The notes: generated by a model not told the origin, from the letters alone. A DNA stretch of 64,000 nucleotides from Fundicoccus culcitae (GCF_024661895.1 NZ_CP102453.1:620001-684000), one strand, 5' to 3'. Shown: positions 27,858-37,759, counted from the stretch's first letter. Numbers and translations: made by a program.

Positions 27858-29120
27858 TTAGAAAAAGGCTCGCATAATATCATTCCAAGTTACAGCAATC
27901 ATAAAGACAAACATAATCCCAACTCCAATGAGTGTGATAATCCCCTCTTTTTCTTGTGCCAACGGTTTTCCTCTAATCGCTTCAATTAAATTCAAGATTA
28001 TTTTCCCACCATCTAAGGCTGGAATAGGTAATAAATTCAAAAGACCGATATTCGCACTTAACATCGCTAAAAAGCTTATAATAACGGTAAAGCCGTAATC
28101 AACGACTTCATTAGTCATTTGAGCCATAGCAATAGGACCACCAAATTGATTAATATCAAACCCATTTTTAATCATACCTACTAAAACAGATAATATACTT
28201 GTGATTATACGCCAGGTTTCAGAAAATCCATACATTATGCGATCTAAAACGCCTGTTTTCATAGCAACTGACACGCCGATTTGACCGATGGTGGTACCAT
28301 CTTCATTGGTAACGGTATTGACTTGAACGGGTAATTCGATTACTTGGTTATCGCGTTCGACACTAAATACTAATTCTTCACCCGGTGATGACGCAATATA
28401 CTGCTGTAAATCGGTCCAAGTATCAACCGCGTTATAATTAATGGCAATGACTTGATCCCCATCTTCTAAACCAGCAACTTGAGCAGGGCTATCTTCCACA
28501 ACCGTTCCAATCGTACTACTATTTGATGGAATACCAGGTACTAAAAAAGCAAACAAAATAAAGCAAACAATGGATAAAATGAAATTATTCATGGGTCCTG
28601 CAAAATTAGTCAACAATTTATTCCAAACAGAGGCTGATTCGTATCGACTTTCTATAGGAGCGACCTTAACATTGGTCCCATCTTCTTCAATAATCCGACA
28701 TTCTTTGGAAACATCAAATGTCTGCGCTTCTTCATGACCCGTTTGATAAACACGAATCGTCATATTTTCAGCTAAATCTACTTCATCTACTTGTGCAGGC
28801 ATTTCATTAAGTTCTGGTTTGTCACTCGTATTAATCATCGATACTTGATTAGCATCATTAAAAGTTAAGCCAACTTCCATACCCGGATGGACATTATCTT
28901 CCTCATTTAAACCCGCTAAGCGAACATATCCGCCTAGAGGTAACATTCTAACGGTATAGGTCGTTCCGTCTTTTCCTTGTCTAGCAAATAATTTAGGGCC
29001 CATACCTAACGAAAACTCACGCACTAAAATTCCAGCACGTCTTGCAAAATAAAAGTGTCCAAACTCGTGGAAAACCACAATTATTGAAAACACGATTAAA
29101 AAAACAATTAGCGTTTGCAT
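27858..29120 (-). CDS. rseP: RIP zinc metalloprotease RseP
   Basis: A site-2 intramembrane protease (420 aa). The zinc motif HEFGH is at residues 18-22 in the first transmembrane helix, a PDZ domain sits around residues 200-280, and the third ligand motif LLPIPALDGGK is near 355. It cuts membrane-bound anti-sigma factors and signal peptide remnants or pheromone precursors. Operon with cdsA and uppS; dxr, usually between cdsA and rseP in Bacillus, is missing, which fits mevalonate-pathway isoprenoid synthesis in lactic acid bacteria. Confidence 0.94.
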   Translation of the reverse strand: MQTLIVFLIVFSIIVVFHEFGHFYFARRAGILVREFSLGMGPKLFARQGKDGTTYTVRMLPLGGYVRLAGLNEEDNVHPGMEVGLTFNDANQVSMINTSDKPELNEMPAQVDEVDLAENMTIRVYQTGHEEAQTFDVSKECRIIEEDGTNVKVAPIESRYESASVWNKLLTNFAGPMNNFILSIVCFILFAFLVPGIPSNSSTIGTVVEDSPAQVAGLEDGDQVIAINYNAVDTWTDLQQYIASSPGEELVFSVERDNQVIELPVQVNTVTNEDGTTIGQIGVSVAMKTGVLDRIMYGFSETWRIITSILSVLVGMIKNGFDINQFGGPIAMAQMTNEVVDYGFTVIISFLAMLSANIGLLNLLPIPALDGGKIILNLIEAIRGKPLAQEKEGIITLIGVGIMFVFMIAVTWNDIMRAFF

Positions 29121-29135
29121 TTTGATTTCACATTC

Positions 29136-29930
29136 CTATCTAAAAAAATTCAACCAAATAATCATCATAAAACTAGCAAAAATGGTACTGTCAAATCGGT
29201 CTAATACACCACCATGACCAGGAATTAATTTACCCGAATCTTTGACACCAAAATGTCTCTTATAAGCTGACTCCACTAAATCACCTAATTGCCCCACTAA
29301 AGACAAGGCAATCGTCAGAATCCAAACATGATTGGCTCCACCAAGATTGGGATTAACAATCCAAATATATAGCGAACCGACAATAAAAGCCGAAAGCAAA
29401 CCACCTAAAAAGCCTTCTACTGTTTTATTCGGACTAATAGCAGGGGCTAGCTTATTTTTACCAATCGCTTTTCCAATAAAATAAGCCCCAATATCTGTCG
29501 ACCAGATAACAGCAAAGAGGTAAAAAATCGTTTCAACCCCCATATCACGGATGGAAATTAAAAACCGAAACCCAAAGCCGATATAAAGTATACTAAAAAC
29601 TAATACAGCCGCTTCTTCAAAGTTAAAGGTTTCATGCCTAATGACAGTGAAAACCAACAAAATAATACAAAAAATATAAAAAATAAATTGCTGATGTCCC
29701 CTACCTAAAAAACTTAAAAAATAATGATCCGGTAAAAGCACAAAAGCTAGCGCTATGGTAGAGATAATGCCGATGATATTAAAATACTCAATTTTTTTCA
29801 TCCTAGCCAATTCGTATAAGCCAATGGCACCTAGAACCAACATCAGATAAGCAAAGTAATATCCTCCAGCAAATAGAAAAGGTATAAAGATGGCAAAGGC
29901 AACGATGGCACTTATAATTCTTGTCTTCAT
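29136..29930 (-). CDS. cdsA: Phosphatidate cytidylyltransferase
   Basis: CdsA makes CDP-diacylglycerol from phosphatidic acid and CTP. The 264-residue protein has about eight membrane helices and the family signature near the C-terminus: GDLVESAYKRHFGVKDSG, followed by PGHGGVLDRFDS. AAGGAG precedes the start. It supplies the ordinary CDP-lipid for this cell, which matters because a second, CarS-like CTP transferase is encoded at 46494-47087. Confidence 0.95.
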   Translation of the reverse strand: MKTRIISAIVAFAIFIPFLFAGGYYFAYLMLVLGAIGLYELARMKKIEYFNIIGIISTIALAFVLLPDHYFLSFLGRGHQQFIFYIFCIILLVFTVIRHETFNFEEAAVLVFSILYIGFGFRFLISIRDMGVETIFYLFAVIWSTDIGAYFIGKAIGKNKLAPAISPNKTVEGFLGGLLSAFIVGSLYIWIVNPNLGGANHVWILTIALSLVGQLGDLVESAYKRHFGVKDSGKLIPGHGGVLDRFDSTIFASFMMIIWLNFFR

Positions 29931-29946
29931 CTTAGTCGTCTCCTTA

Positions 29947-30675
29947 TTAGCCTTTCACTTTTCCAAAACGGCGATCACGTTGAATGTAACTTTCAACAGC
30001 GGCATCTAAGTCGCTAGCACCAAAATCTGGCCAGAGAACGTCTGTAAAATAGAATTCACTGTAGGCAGCCTGCCATAATAAAAAATTGCTCAATCTTTGT
30101 TCACCCGAAGTTCGAATGAGTAAATCAGGCGCTGCTAATTGTCCATAGCGAGCGGTTGATAAATGACTTTCAATGAGTTCAGGGGTTATGTCATGCGTTT
30201 CCAATTCTTGATTGCTCACTGCTTGGGCAATAGCAACAACGGCATCAGTAATTTCTTGACGACCACCATAATTTAATGCAAAATTTAGAACCATCCCTTG
30301 ACAATGTTTGGTCTGTTCAACGGCAGAGACAACTATATCATAGGTTTGTTGAGGTAAAGCTGTAATATCGCCAATCCATTCAACCCGAACATCATTTTTA
30401 ATCAATTCGGGTAAAAATGAATCAAAAAAATCTTTTGGTAAACTCATTAAATAATTGACTTCATCTTGAGGTCGTCCCCAATTTTCTGTAGAAAAAGCAT
30501 ATACAGTTAATAACTTAACACCCAACTCATTTGCACGAATCGTTACTTTTTTGATTGTCTCTACGCCTTTACGATGTCCAGCCACTCGTGGTAAAAAGCG
30601 TTTTTTTGCCCAGCGCCCATTTCCATCCATGATAATTGCTATATGTTTTGGGACACGTTCCTTATCGAATGCCAT
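29947..30675 (-). CDS. uppS: Isoprenyl transferase (undecaprenyl diphosphate synthase)
   Basis: A 242-residue cis-prenyltransferase producing undecaprenyl diphosphate for cell-wall carriers. The catalytic block IIMDGNGRWAKKR lies at residues 13-25, with GHRKG following, and the C-terminal conserved region around DLLIRTSGEQRLSNFLLWQ is present. AAAGGAG precedes the start. It has its own extended -10 promoter after the frr terminator. Confidence 0.95.
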   Translation of the reverse strand: MAFDKERVPKHIAIIMDGNGRWAKKRFLPRVAGHRKGVETIKKVTIRANELGVKLLTVYAFSTENWGRPQDEVNYLMSLPKDFFDSFLPELIKNDVRVEWIGDITALPQQTYDIVVSAVEQTKHCQGMVLNFALNYGGRQEITDAVVAIAQAVSNQELETHDITPELIESHLSTARYGQLAAPDLLIRTSGEQRLSNFLLWQAAYSEFYFTDVLWPDFGASDLDAAVESYIQRDRRFGKVKG

Positions 30676-30713
30676 AACTTTCTCCTTTAATCCACTGAAT
30701 TATTCTCTAACTA

Positions 30714-30719
30714 ATTATA
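30714..30719 (-). promoter_or_regulatory. Extended -10 box upstream of uppS
   Basis: Minus strand TTTGCTATAAT: a TATAAT preceded by TGC, about 35 bases before the uppS start. The -35 region is weak. Confidence 0.55.
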
Positions 30720-30805
30720 GCAAACTCACCCTATGATACCTATCGTTTTTTCAAGATTTAATTTCTTTAGCGAATTTTTAATCTTTTACAATTTTAGAAG
30801 AGAAT

Positions 30806-30875
30806 TAAAAAAGAACATTTATAAGCCAACAAGACTATAACATGATAGGTATTTGTTGTCTTTTAAAATGTTCTT
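30806..30875 (-). terminator. Terminator after frr
   Basis: Minus strand AAGAACATTT (from 30875) pairs with AAATGTTCTT ending at 30811, with an inner GACAACA/TGTTG-like stem, followed by T residues. It separates frr from uppS. Confidence 0.7.
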
Positions 30876-30887
30876 ACATGTTTGAAA

Positions 30888-31448
30888 CTAATTATTCAAA
30901 ATTTCGTCTTCTTTGGTTTTGGTTATATTTTCAATTTCTTTAATGAAATCATCTGTTATTTTTTGAATATCTTTTTCATAGCCACGAACATCATCCGCTG
31001 TAATTTCATTATTTTTTTCCATTTTTTTAGCTGAGTCAAGTATATCGCGTCGAATGTTACGTACACTTACTTTAGCATTTTCTTGCTCTTTTCCGACTAC
31101 TTTTACTAATTCTTCACGACGTTCTTTGGTTAAAGCTGGAATGACTAAGCGAATAACATTTCCATCACTGGATGGATTAATGCCAATATCACTTTGTAAA
31201 ATTGCTTTTTCAATATCATTTAAACTACTTTTATCATACGGTGTCACGAGTAGCATACGTGCTTCTGGAATAGTAATACTGGCTAATTGATTTAAGGGAG
31301 TCGGAATACCGTAATATAAAACATTTACACGATCTAATACACTAGCATTAGCTACTCCTGCACGAATTGTGCCTAATTCTCTTTGATACGCCTCAACTGA
31401 TTTTTGCATTCTTTGGCGTGCTTCTTTTAATAAATTGTCTGATGCCAT
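30888..31448 (-). CDS. frr: Ribosome recycling factor
   Basis: Frr (186 aa) splits post-termination ribosomes together with EF-G. The sequence opens with the typical long helix region ([24 protein letters not shown], recognised by RELGTIRAG) and has the [16 protein letters not shown] block. AGGAGG lies eight bases before the ATG. In most Firmicutes frr directly follows pyrH; here a sirtuin gene and an oppositely oriented peptidase gene separate them. Confidence 0.96.
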   Translation of the reverse strand: MASDNLLKEARQRMQKSVEAYQRELGTIRAGVANASVLDRVNVLYYGIPTPLNQLASITIPEARMLLVTPYDKSSLNDIEKAILQSDIGINPSSDGNVIRLVIPALTKERREELVKVVGKEQENAKVSVRNIRRDILDSAKKMEKNNEITADDVRGYEKDIQKITDDFIKEIENITKTKEDEILNN

Positions 31449-31595
31449 CTTGGAATCCTCCTGTGCTATACGTTTATACTATTAGTATAACATAAGTCAA
31501 TTTTTAACGATAGCCTTAAGCTAGATGCATTTGTAAGATTATCATGTCACATATAGCATTGATTATTTTCAACCACAAATTTATTAATTAATTTC

Positions 31596-31623
31596 TTGCA
31601 ATTTGAAAAATACTTGCTAAAAT
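31596..31623 (+). promoter_or_regulatory. Promoter of the M28 peptidase leader
   Basis: TTGCAA (31596-31601), 16-base spacer, TAAAAT (31618-31623) with a TGC extension. Predicted start near 31630, giving a leader of about 330 bases. Confidence 0.7.
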
Positions 31624-31683
31624 AAAATATGATTTAAAAGAAAGACCTCTTTCGAATAAATCACTAAGCTTTGAATTACCTAG

Positions 31684-31900
31684 AGTAACTGTTACTTTTA
31701 ATGGCCATACGGACAGCCAGGGTAAATGCCGACTTAGCGATATTCGTATCGTGTTGTAATGGATTGAAAAATCCAGAAGTTTTTGTAAGTATTAACTTAC
31801 TTAGATGAGTTCATGGAGTCCCATGAATAGTCAACACAGGTGTACAGAGGTACAGGCTTTCTTTTGATGCGCACAAAAGAAATGTTTATGTTGATTATTC
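31684..31900 (+). ncRNA. Structured 5' leader of the M28 peptidase gene (candidate riboswitch or cis-regulatory RNA)
   Basis: Many short stems can be seen: TGGC/GCCA (31702/31716), CGATA-ttcg-TATCG (31738-31751), TGGATT-gaaa-AATCCA (31760-31775), GTAAGT-atta-ACTTAC (31785-31800), TTCATGG-agtc-CCATGAA (31810-31827), and TCAACA/TGTTGA (31831/31889) enclosing TTTCTTTTG/CAAAAGAAA. The dense stems with GNRA-like and UUCG loops, followed by a terminator, suggest a regulatory RNA. I do not see the conserved cores of T-box, SAM, lysine, TPP, FMN, cobalamin or c-di-AMP elements. Confidence 0.6.
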
Positions 31901-31926
31901 AAACTCCTATTTTAGGAGTTTTTTTG
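31901..31926 (+). terminator. Terminator at the end of the peptidase leader
   Basis: AAACTCCTA and TAGGAGTTT with a three-base loop followed by seven T residues, about 35 bases before the peptidase start. The ACTCC arm could alternatively pair with GGAGT at 31815-31819, a possible antiterminator. Confidence 0.82.
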
Positions 31927-31961
31927 CTTTCATGGACGATTCGCAATCATAGGAGGTAAAA

Positions 31962-34097
31962 ATGAAAAATAACACTTTTATCAAAAAATTACTTGTCTCT
32001 GTCACTACCTTATCCTTGTTCCCCTTACCACATTTCAATGCACAAGAAGCAACAGACACCTTCGATAGTATTAACCAAGCCTACCTGGATGCGGTTGATC
32101 CAACATATGGTTACAATATTGCTCTTCAATTAGGCGAATTTGGAACGCACGAAACCTTAGGTTATCGTCCAGCAGGATCACAAGCGGAACATGATGCGGC
32201 TGAGTATTTATTTAATGAAATGCAAGCTTTAGGTTTGTCTAATGTATCAAAAGATGTTTTCCCAGTCGATGCATGGACATTTGAAAAGGCTGACTTAACC
32301 TTTACTGATATAAATGGGAATGAACATCAAGCCATGATGGGTGGCTACCAAATTAACTTTAACACAAATGGACCAAAAGAATTTGACATCATTTATGCTG
32401 GTAAAGGCACCGAAGATGACTTAGCCAACTTAGATATCGAAGGAAAATTCTTATTGGTTGATATTAACCAACGTGAAGAATGGTGGGTAACTTACCCTGC
32501 TCTACAAGCCAAGTATAAAGGTGCAGCTGGTATTATCGTTGTTCAAGAAGCCAGTTTTAGTGAAATCAGTCCTGATTCTTTAAATGCTAATGATTTTTGT
32601 GGACCCGATGATGCCCCTGCATTCTCGATGTCGCAAACCGATGCGAATGCCTTAAAAGATGTTTTAGCTGCTAATGATAACCAAATATCCGTTACTTTAG
32701 ATGCCGTATCAACTGTAGAGCGAGATGGAGAAGCCTACAATATTGTGGGTGAGATCCCAGGTAAAAATACAGATGAATCAATTATTATTTCGGCACATTA
32801 CGATGCATACTTTGAAGGATTCCAAGATAACAGCATCGCCGTTGGCTTAATGTTGGGCATTGCTAAAGCCATGTTAGACAGCAACTATCAACCTGAAAAA
32901 AATATTATCTTCTTTGCAGTTGCTGCCGAAGAATGGGGTGCTGTTGATACGCGTTATGATTGGTCTAATGGTGCATACAATCAATTATTCAGCGTGCGAC
33001 CAGAATGGCAAGATCAAGCCATGTATAATATAAACTTTGAAATGCCCGCTGTCGATTTCTTTGATTACCATCAATTATTGACGGTCCCTGAATTGACACC
33101 CTTTATTCAATCTTTTGTGGATGATTTGCCTGAATTAAATGAGGCTTCAGCAAAAGGCATTGAAATTGTTAGTCCTTTAACCACTTGGGCAGATGATTGG
33201 TCATTCTCCATTGCAGGTATTCCATCTGTCAGAAATGACTTCACAGATGCTGATTTTGGGGTGACTACCTACCATACTGAATTTGATAATAAAGATACCT
33301 ATGATGAAGCAATCTTTGAATTCAATCATATGTTATACGGACTATTGGCTTTAGAATATGACCGGACAGCTGTACTTCCATTAGACTTTAATCGCACTTT
33401 GGATACCTTACAAGAATCAATCCAATCAGATGTTTTTGCACAAGTTTCAGTGGATGACACAGCTTTACAGACTACAATTGATGAAATCCGTCCGTTAGTG
33501 ACCGAATTAAATGTCCTCATTGCCACTAAAAACCAAGCATATTTCGAGGCACTTAACAATAATCAAATGGAAGATGCCGAAGCCATTTATAATGAAACAC
33601 GCGAATTAAATCGCAGCATGAAAGACGTTTATCGCTACATTCAAGATAATTTTGCTAAATTAACCTGGGAAGATGTTCAACAATTTCCACATGAATTAGC
33701 AACCAACAACTTGGATCATTTGATTCAAAGCCAAACGGCGCTTGAAGCAAACAATCCTTCCTTAGCTTTAGACGAACATTTATGGTTGGTCGATAACAAT
33801 TGGTACGCTTATGATTTCAGTCGTGAAGTCTATGACCATGTAACGAACTATGTGATGGATCAACCAGATGAACGCCTATTCTGGGGTGCTGGTCGTGTGG
33901 TTGGCCATCTAAATTTGTATGATTTAATCAATCAACTACAGGCTAAGGTTAATAATCCTGATGCTGATTTTACCGAAGAATTAGTCGTTCTATCAGATGC
34001 TATCGCTAATCAAACGACTTTGCTAGACCAACTTGTAACCAAAGAAGTGACCGACTTGCAAACCATTCAAGAAAAACTCCAAACTCTTTTAAACTAA
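31962..34097 (+). CDS. Secreted M28 family zinc peptidase
   Basis: A 711-residue exported metallo-aminopeptidase-like protein. A signal peptide occupies residues 1-28. The N-terminal part of the catalytic region is interrupted by a PA-like domain (about 130-240). The M28 core shows the metal site in ISAHYDAYFEGFQDNSIAVG (His and Asp ligands), AAEEWGAVDT (catalytic Glu pair) and later TTYHTEFDNKDTYD with a final His ligand. The C-terminal 250 residues are helical and unassigned. No cell-wall anchor is visible, so it is probably released or loosely held. AGGAGG precedes the ATG. Probable role is extracellular peptide use; expression seems controlled by the structured leader. Confidence 0.88.
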   Translation: MKNNTFIKKLLVSVTTLSLFPLPHFNAQEATDTFDSINQAYLDAVDPTYGYNIALQLGEFGTHETLGYRPAGSQAEHDAAEYLFNEMQALGLSNVSKDVFPVDAWTFEKADLTFTDINGNEHQAMMGGYQINFNTNGPKEFDIIYAGKGTEDDLANLDIEGKFLLVDINQREEWWVTYPALQAKYKGAAGIIVVQEASFSEISPDSLNANDFCGPDDAPAFSMSQTDANALKDVLAANDNQISVTLDAVSTVERDGEAYNIVGEIPGKNTDESIIISAHYDAYFEGFQDNSIAVGLMLGIAKAMLDSNYQPEKNIIFFAVAAEEWGAVDTRYDWSNGAYNQLFSVRPEWQDQAMYNINFEMPAVDFFDYHQLLTVPELTPFIQSFVDDLPELNEASAKGIEIVSPLTTWADDWSFSIAGIPSVRNDFTDADFGVTTYHTEFDNKDTYDEAIFEFNHMLYGLLALEYDRTAVLPLDFNRTLDTLQESIQSDVFAQVSVDDTALQTTIDEIRPLVTELNVLIATKNQAYFEALNNNQMEDAEAIYNETRELNRSMKDVYRYIQDNFAKLTWEDVQQFPHELATNNLDHLIQSQTALEANNPSLALDEHLWLVDNNWYAYDFSREVYDHVTNYVMDQPDERLFWGAGRVVGHLNLYDLINQLQAKVNNPDADFTEELVVLSDAIANQTTLLDQLVTKEVTDLQTIQEKLQTLLN

Positions 34098-34100
34098 AAT

Positions 34101-34147
34101 AAATACCCCTGGAATAAAGCCATTTTTGCTCTGTTCCAGGGGTATTT
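34101..34147. terminator. Bidirectional terminator between the peptidase and sirtuin genes
   Basis: AAATACCCCTGGAA and TTCCAGGGGTATTT, 14 bp stem with a 19-base loop, between convergent genes. Confidence 0.85.
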
Positions 34148-34153
34148 GTAAGG

Positions 34154-34906
34154 TTAGAGATTAAAATTGTAATGCGCGTTAAGCGCTGCGAAGGTTTCGC
34201 CGACAGGCGCTTCAATGTATAAATCAACGTTGAGTTGTTGGATGGGGAGTTTCTCCTTGTTAATCATTACCACCCGACGTCCCTTGAATTCATAAATAAG
34301 TTGATTGGCTGGAAAGACTGTCAAGGAAGTGCCAGCAATGATTAATAGATCGGATTTTTGAATAGTTTCTTTCGTTTTAGTCAAATTTTCTGGTTGAACA
34401 TTTTCACCAAAAAAGACCACACCAGGACGCACAATACCATTATCCACATAACAACGGGGGACATTGTCTTTATCACGTTGTAACTCATGCGGTAAATACA
34501 CCCGCTCACAATCCATACAATACCACGTACGCCCACTGCCATGAAGTTCAAGAACCCAGCGATGTCCAGCTTTTTGATGCAAACCATCTACATTTTGTGT
34601 TATTACACGTATATCATGGCCACTTTTTTCTAAGGCTGCTAGCATTTTATGGGCTGAATTAGGTTCGACCTTTCCACGTTCCGGTTCAGGACGATTAAAG
34701 AATTCGATCGGATTATTTTTAATATAACGACGATTCATGATTTTCTTAGGATCCTGATTAGCTGCTTCCATTTTAGTGTAGGTTCCTTCGCGTGAACGGT
34801 AATCAGGAATGCCAGATTCCGTTGAAACCCCTGCCCCACCATAAAATGTAGTAATATGGGCTTCTTCAATATATTGTTTTAGTTGCATAATTTGCGACTC
34901 ATTCAT
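34154..34906 (-). CDS. NAD-dependent protein deacylase, sirtuin family
   Basis: A 250-residue Sir2 protein. NAD-binding motifs GAGVSTESGIPDYRS (residues 21-35) and TQNVDGLHQKAG and the catalytic His in ELHGSG are all intact. The zinc region reads CMDC, then RCYVDNG: only three of the four usual cysteines are present, with Asp where the fourth should be. The site may use Asp as ligand or be weakened. The start is an ATG at 34906 with GGAAAGGA upstream. Its position between pyrH and frr is not conserved, so this and the peptidase look inserted. Confidence 0.9.
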   Translation of the reverse strand: MNESQIMQLKQYIEEAHITTFYGGAGVSTESGIPDYRSREGTYTKMEAANQDPKKIMNRRYIKNNPIEFFNRPEPERGKVEPNSAHKMLAALEKSGHDIRVITQNVDGLHQKAGHRWVLELHGSGRTWYCMDCERVYLPHELQRDKDNVPRCYVDNGIVRPGVVFFGENVQPENLTKTKETIQKSDLLIIAGTSLTVFPANQLIYEFKGRRVVMINKEKLPIQQLNVDLYIEAPVGETFAALNAHYNFNL

Positions 34907-34991
34907 CGATTTAGAGTCCTTTCCTTCTTTTATTAGCTATCATTATAACCCATATTTGAATTTAAGGCATCTTGTATGCTTAAGGGCGAAA

Positions 34992-35031
34992 ATATCCGGA
35001 TATAAGCATTTTTCAATGATTATATCCGGAT
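34992..35031 (-). terminator. Probable terminator after pyrH
   Basis: Minus strand ATCCGGATATA and TATATCCGGAT form an 11 bp stem followed by a short T-rich tract, directly after the pyrH stop. Confidence 0.7.
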
Positions 35032-35038
35032 GGTTATG

Positions 35039-35761
35039 TTAGTGGCCTTGAACGATGGTTCCGATTGATTCACCAAGAACAACCCGTTTAATATTGCCAG
35101 GTTTATTTAAATTGAAGACAATTAATGGAATATCATTATCCATACTCAAGGAGCTGGCTGTTGAATCCATCACTTTAAGCCCTTTAGCAATAACATCCAT
35201 ATGGCTTAAGTTATCATATTTAACCGCATTGGCATCAATTTTAGGATCGGCATTATAGACCCCATCCACATTATTTTTAGCCATTAAAATCACATCGGCT
35301 TCAATTTCTGCAGCTCTCAAAGCGGCGGTTGTATCAGTTGTGAAATAAGGATTACCTGTCCCACCTGCAAAAATGACAACCCGTTTCTTTTCTAAATGGC
35401 GAATAGCACGGCGACGAATGAAAGGCTCGGCTATTTGACGCATTTCAACGGAAGTTTGAACCCGTGTCGGTACATCATTATTTTCTAGGACATCTTGTAA
35501 AGCTAAGGCGTTCATAACCGTAGCCAGCATACCCATATAGTCTGCTTGAGCTCTTTCCATACCCATTTCTTCACCAACTGACCCGCGCCAAATATTTCCA
35601 CCACCGACAACGATAGCAATTTCAACACCTAATTGATAGATTTCTTTAATTTCTTCTACCATTTCTTTGATGACTTTAGGGTTAATACCAAAACCGTCTT
35701 CCCCAGCCATGGCTTCTCCACTTAATTTTAACACGATTCGTTTATACTTTACTTCTTCCAC
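35039..35761 (-). CDS. pyrH: UMP kinase
   Basis: UMP kinase (240 aa) phosphorylates UMP to UDP and is allosterically regulated by GTP and UTP. Motifs KLSGEAMAG at the start, GGGNIWRG near 55 and the [12 protein letters not shown] region near 140 are typical. The AAAGGAG site overlaps a GTG at 35770; the GTG at 35761 has an eight-base spacing and is preferred. Third gene of rpsB-tsf-pyrH. Confidence 0.95.
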   Translation of the reverse strand: MEEVKYKRIVLKLSGEAMAGEDGFGINPKVIKEMVEEIKEIYQLGVEIAIVVGGGNIWRGSVGEEMGMERAQADYMGMLATVMNALALQDVLENNDVPTRVQTSVEMRQIAEPFIRRRAIRHLEKKRVVIFAGGTGNPYFTTDTTAALRAAEIEADVILMAKNNVDGVYNADPKIDANAVKYDNLSHMDVIAKGLKVMDSTASSLSMDNDIPLIVFNLNKPGNIKRVVLGESIGTIVQGH

Positions 35762-35794
35762 GTAGCTCACTCCTTTAGGTGGATTCTTTCTTCT

Positions 35795-35818
35795 AAAAAA
35801 GCCCCAAGATGGGGCTTC
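35795..35818 (-). terminator. Hairpin between tsf and pyrH
   Basis: Minus strand GAAGCCCCA-tct-TGGGGCTTTTTT: a strong stem with a T-run between the tsf stop and the pyrH start. It probably lowers pyrH expression relative to rpsB-tsf. Confidence 0.8.
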
Positions 35819-35829
35819 AAAATATAAAA

Positions 35830-36711
35830 TTATTTTTTCATTTGAGCTGCTACTTCTTCAGCAAAGTTTTCTGAACGTTTTTCCATACCTTCGCCGACTT
35901 CAAAGCGGACGAATTTTTTAACTTTACCATTTGAAGAGCCAACATATTGAGCTACTGTTTGGTCAGAATCTTTAACGAATGGTTGGTCATTTAATGAAAT
36001 TTCTGATAAGAATTTGTTCATACGACCTTTAATCATTTTTTCAACGATATTAGCTGGTTTGCCTTCGTTTAAAGCAATTTCAGTTTGGATTTTTTCTTCG
36101 TGGGCATATTCTTCGTCTGATACTTCAGTACGATCAACATAACGAGGGTTAATAGCTGCAACGTGCATAGCAACGTCTTTAGCTTTTTCTTCATCAGTAT
36201 CGCCTTCGATTAATGTTAAGACACCAATACGTCCACCCATATGTGAATATTCACCAAATGCATCAGCATCTGATTTTTCAAGAACTTCAAAACGACGTAA
36301 AGAAAGTTTTTCTCCGATAACATTGGTAGCTTCTGAAATAGTTGTTGAAATAGATTTTCCATTAACTTCCATAGCTAAAGCATCTTCTAAGTTAGAAGGT
36401 TTACCTTCCGCAATTGCTTTAACAACATTAGCTACTAATTGTTGAAATTGTTCATTTTTAGAAACGAAATCTGTTTCAGAGTTCATTTCAATAATGGCAG
36501 CTGTATTACCATCAATATAACTTGCTGTCATACCTTCAGCAGCGATACGGTCAGCTTTTTTAGCTGCACTAGCTAAACCTTTTTCACGTAAAAAGTCGAT
36601 GGCTTTATCTTGATCACCATCCGTTGCGACTAAGGCTTTTTTAGCGTCCATCATACCTACACCAGTGATATCTCTTAATTCTTTTACCATTTTTGCAGTA
36701 ACGTTTGCCAT
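35830..36711 (-). CDS. tsf: Elongation factor Ts
   Basis: EF-Ts (293 aa) is the nucleotide exchange factor for EF-Tu. The N-terminal UBA-like domain has [19 protein letters not shown] and the TDFV motif ([13 protein letters not shown]) is near residue 78. AAGGAGG precedes the ATG. Second gene of the rpsB operon, flanked on both sides by hairpins. Confidence 0.97.
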   Translation of the reverse strand: MANVTAKMVKELRDITGVGMMDAKKALVATDGDQDKAIDFLREKGLASAAKKADRIAAEGMTASYIDGNTAAIIEMNSETDFVSKNEQFQQLVANVVKAIAEGKPSNLEDALAMEVNGKSISTTISEATNVIGEKLSLRRFEVLEKSDADAFGEYSHMGGRIGVLTLIEGDTDEEKAKDVAMHVAAINPRYVDRTEVSDEEYAHEEKIQTEIALNEGKPANIVEKMIKGRMNKFLSEISLNDQPFVKDSDQTVAQYVGSSNGKVKKFVRFEVGEGMEKRSENFAEEVAAQMKK

Positions 36712-36742
36712 ATTATTGCATCCTCCTTGGTATTTATCTCTT

Positions 36743-36807
36743 AAAAAAACTGTCTTAAAACAGGATCCAAGCTTTTAGAGCCTATGGTTAATCTGAATTA
36801 AGACAGT
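36743..36807 (-). terminator. Hairpin between rpsB and tsf
   Basis: Minus strand ACTGTCTTAA (from 36807) and TTAAGACAGT (to 36749) followed by seven T residues. A possible attenuator between the two translation genes. Confidence 0.72.
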
Positions 36808-36855
36808 CGTCTTTTATATTATACTACATTTAAAATTCAAATAATATTAATCTGA

Positions 36856-37635
36856 TTAAGCTTCAGTTGTTTCGGCTTCTTCAGTTGCTTCATTTGTTTC
36901 AAACAAGTTATCAAAGAATTCTGTATCCGAAACCTCATCTTCAGATTCACTTGCGCCTTGGTTTGATTCAATAATAGCGTCAGCCATTGCTGTTGTGATT
37001 AATTTGATTGCACGAATCGCATCATCATTTGATGGAATAACGACATCAATTTCATCTGGATCACAGTTTGTATCCACCATAGCTACGATTGGAATATTCA
37101 ATTTGTGTGCTTCTTTAACAGCAATACGTTCTTTACGAGGATCCACAATGAAGATAACATCAGGGATTCTTGGCATATCTTTGATTCCGCCTAAGAATTT
37201 CTCTAAACGATCTTGTTCTTTACGGATTTCTAAAACTTCTTTTTTAGGTAGAACATCAAATGTTCCATCTTCAGCCATTTTTTCGATATCTTTTAATCTT
37301 CTAATACGTCCTTGGATAGTATCCCAGTTGGTTAACAATCCACCTAACCAACGATGGTTAATGTAGTATTGACCCGCACGTTTAGCTTGTTCTTCAATCG
37401 CCTGTTGTGCTTGTTTTTTAGTACCAACGAATAAGACAACACCATTATTAGCAGAGGCTTCACGCATATAGTTATATGCTTCATCCACTAATTTTACTGT
37501 CTTTTGTAAATCGATAATATAAATACCGTTACGTTCAGTAAAGATGTATTTTTTCATTTTCGGGTTCCAGCGACGTGTTTGGTGTCCAAAGTGTACACCT
37601 GCTTCTAACAATTGTTTCATAGAAATAACTGCCAT
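36856..37635 (-). CDS. rpsB: 30S ribosomal protein S2
   Basis: S2 (259 aa) with the typical start [20 protein letters not shown] and the [10 protein letters not shown] block. The last ~35 residues are an acidic extension common in lactic acid bacteria. GGAGG precedes the ATG at 37635; an in-frame ATG at 37650 would place the ribosome binding site inside the gene. First gene of rpsB-tsf-pyrH. Confidence 0.97.
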   Translation of the reverse strand: MAVISMKQLLEAGVHFGHQTRRWNPKMKKYIFTERNGIYIIDLQKTVKLVDEAYNYMREASANNGVVLFVGTKKQAQQAIEEQAKRAGQYYINHRWLGGLLTNWDTIQGRIRRLKDIEKMAEDGTFDVLPKKEVLEIRKEQDRLEKFLGGIKDMPRIPDVIFIVDPRKERIAVKEAHKLNIPIVAMVDTNCDPDEIDVVIPSNDDAIRAIKLITTAMADAIIESNQGASESEDEVSDTEFFDNLFETNEATEEAETTEA

Positions 37636-37759
37636 AATTTTTTCCTCCATTTGGTTTTCTATTTTCCTCCGATTATTTCATTTAAAAACTAGACTCCCGT
37701 GAGAAAGCACCCTAGCCCCTATCCATAATCGTGTGAATTTGGTTTTTACACCGTTTATT

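Noticed and set aside
31630..31961. T-box, SAM, lysine, TPP, FMN, cobalamin or c-di-AMP riboswitch
   Set aside because: None of the conserved cores of these classes could be found by eye.
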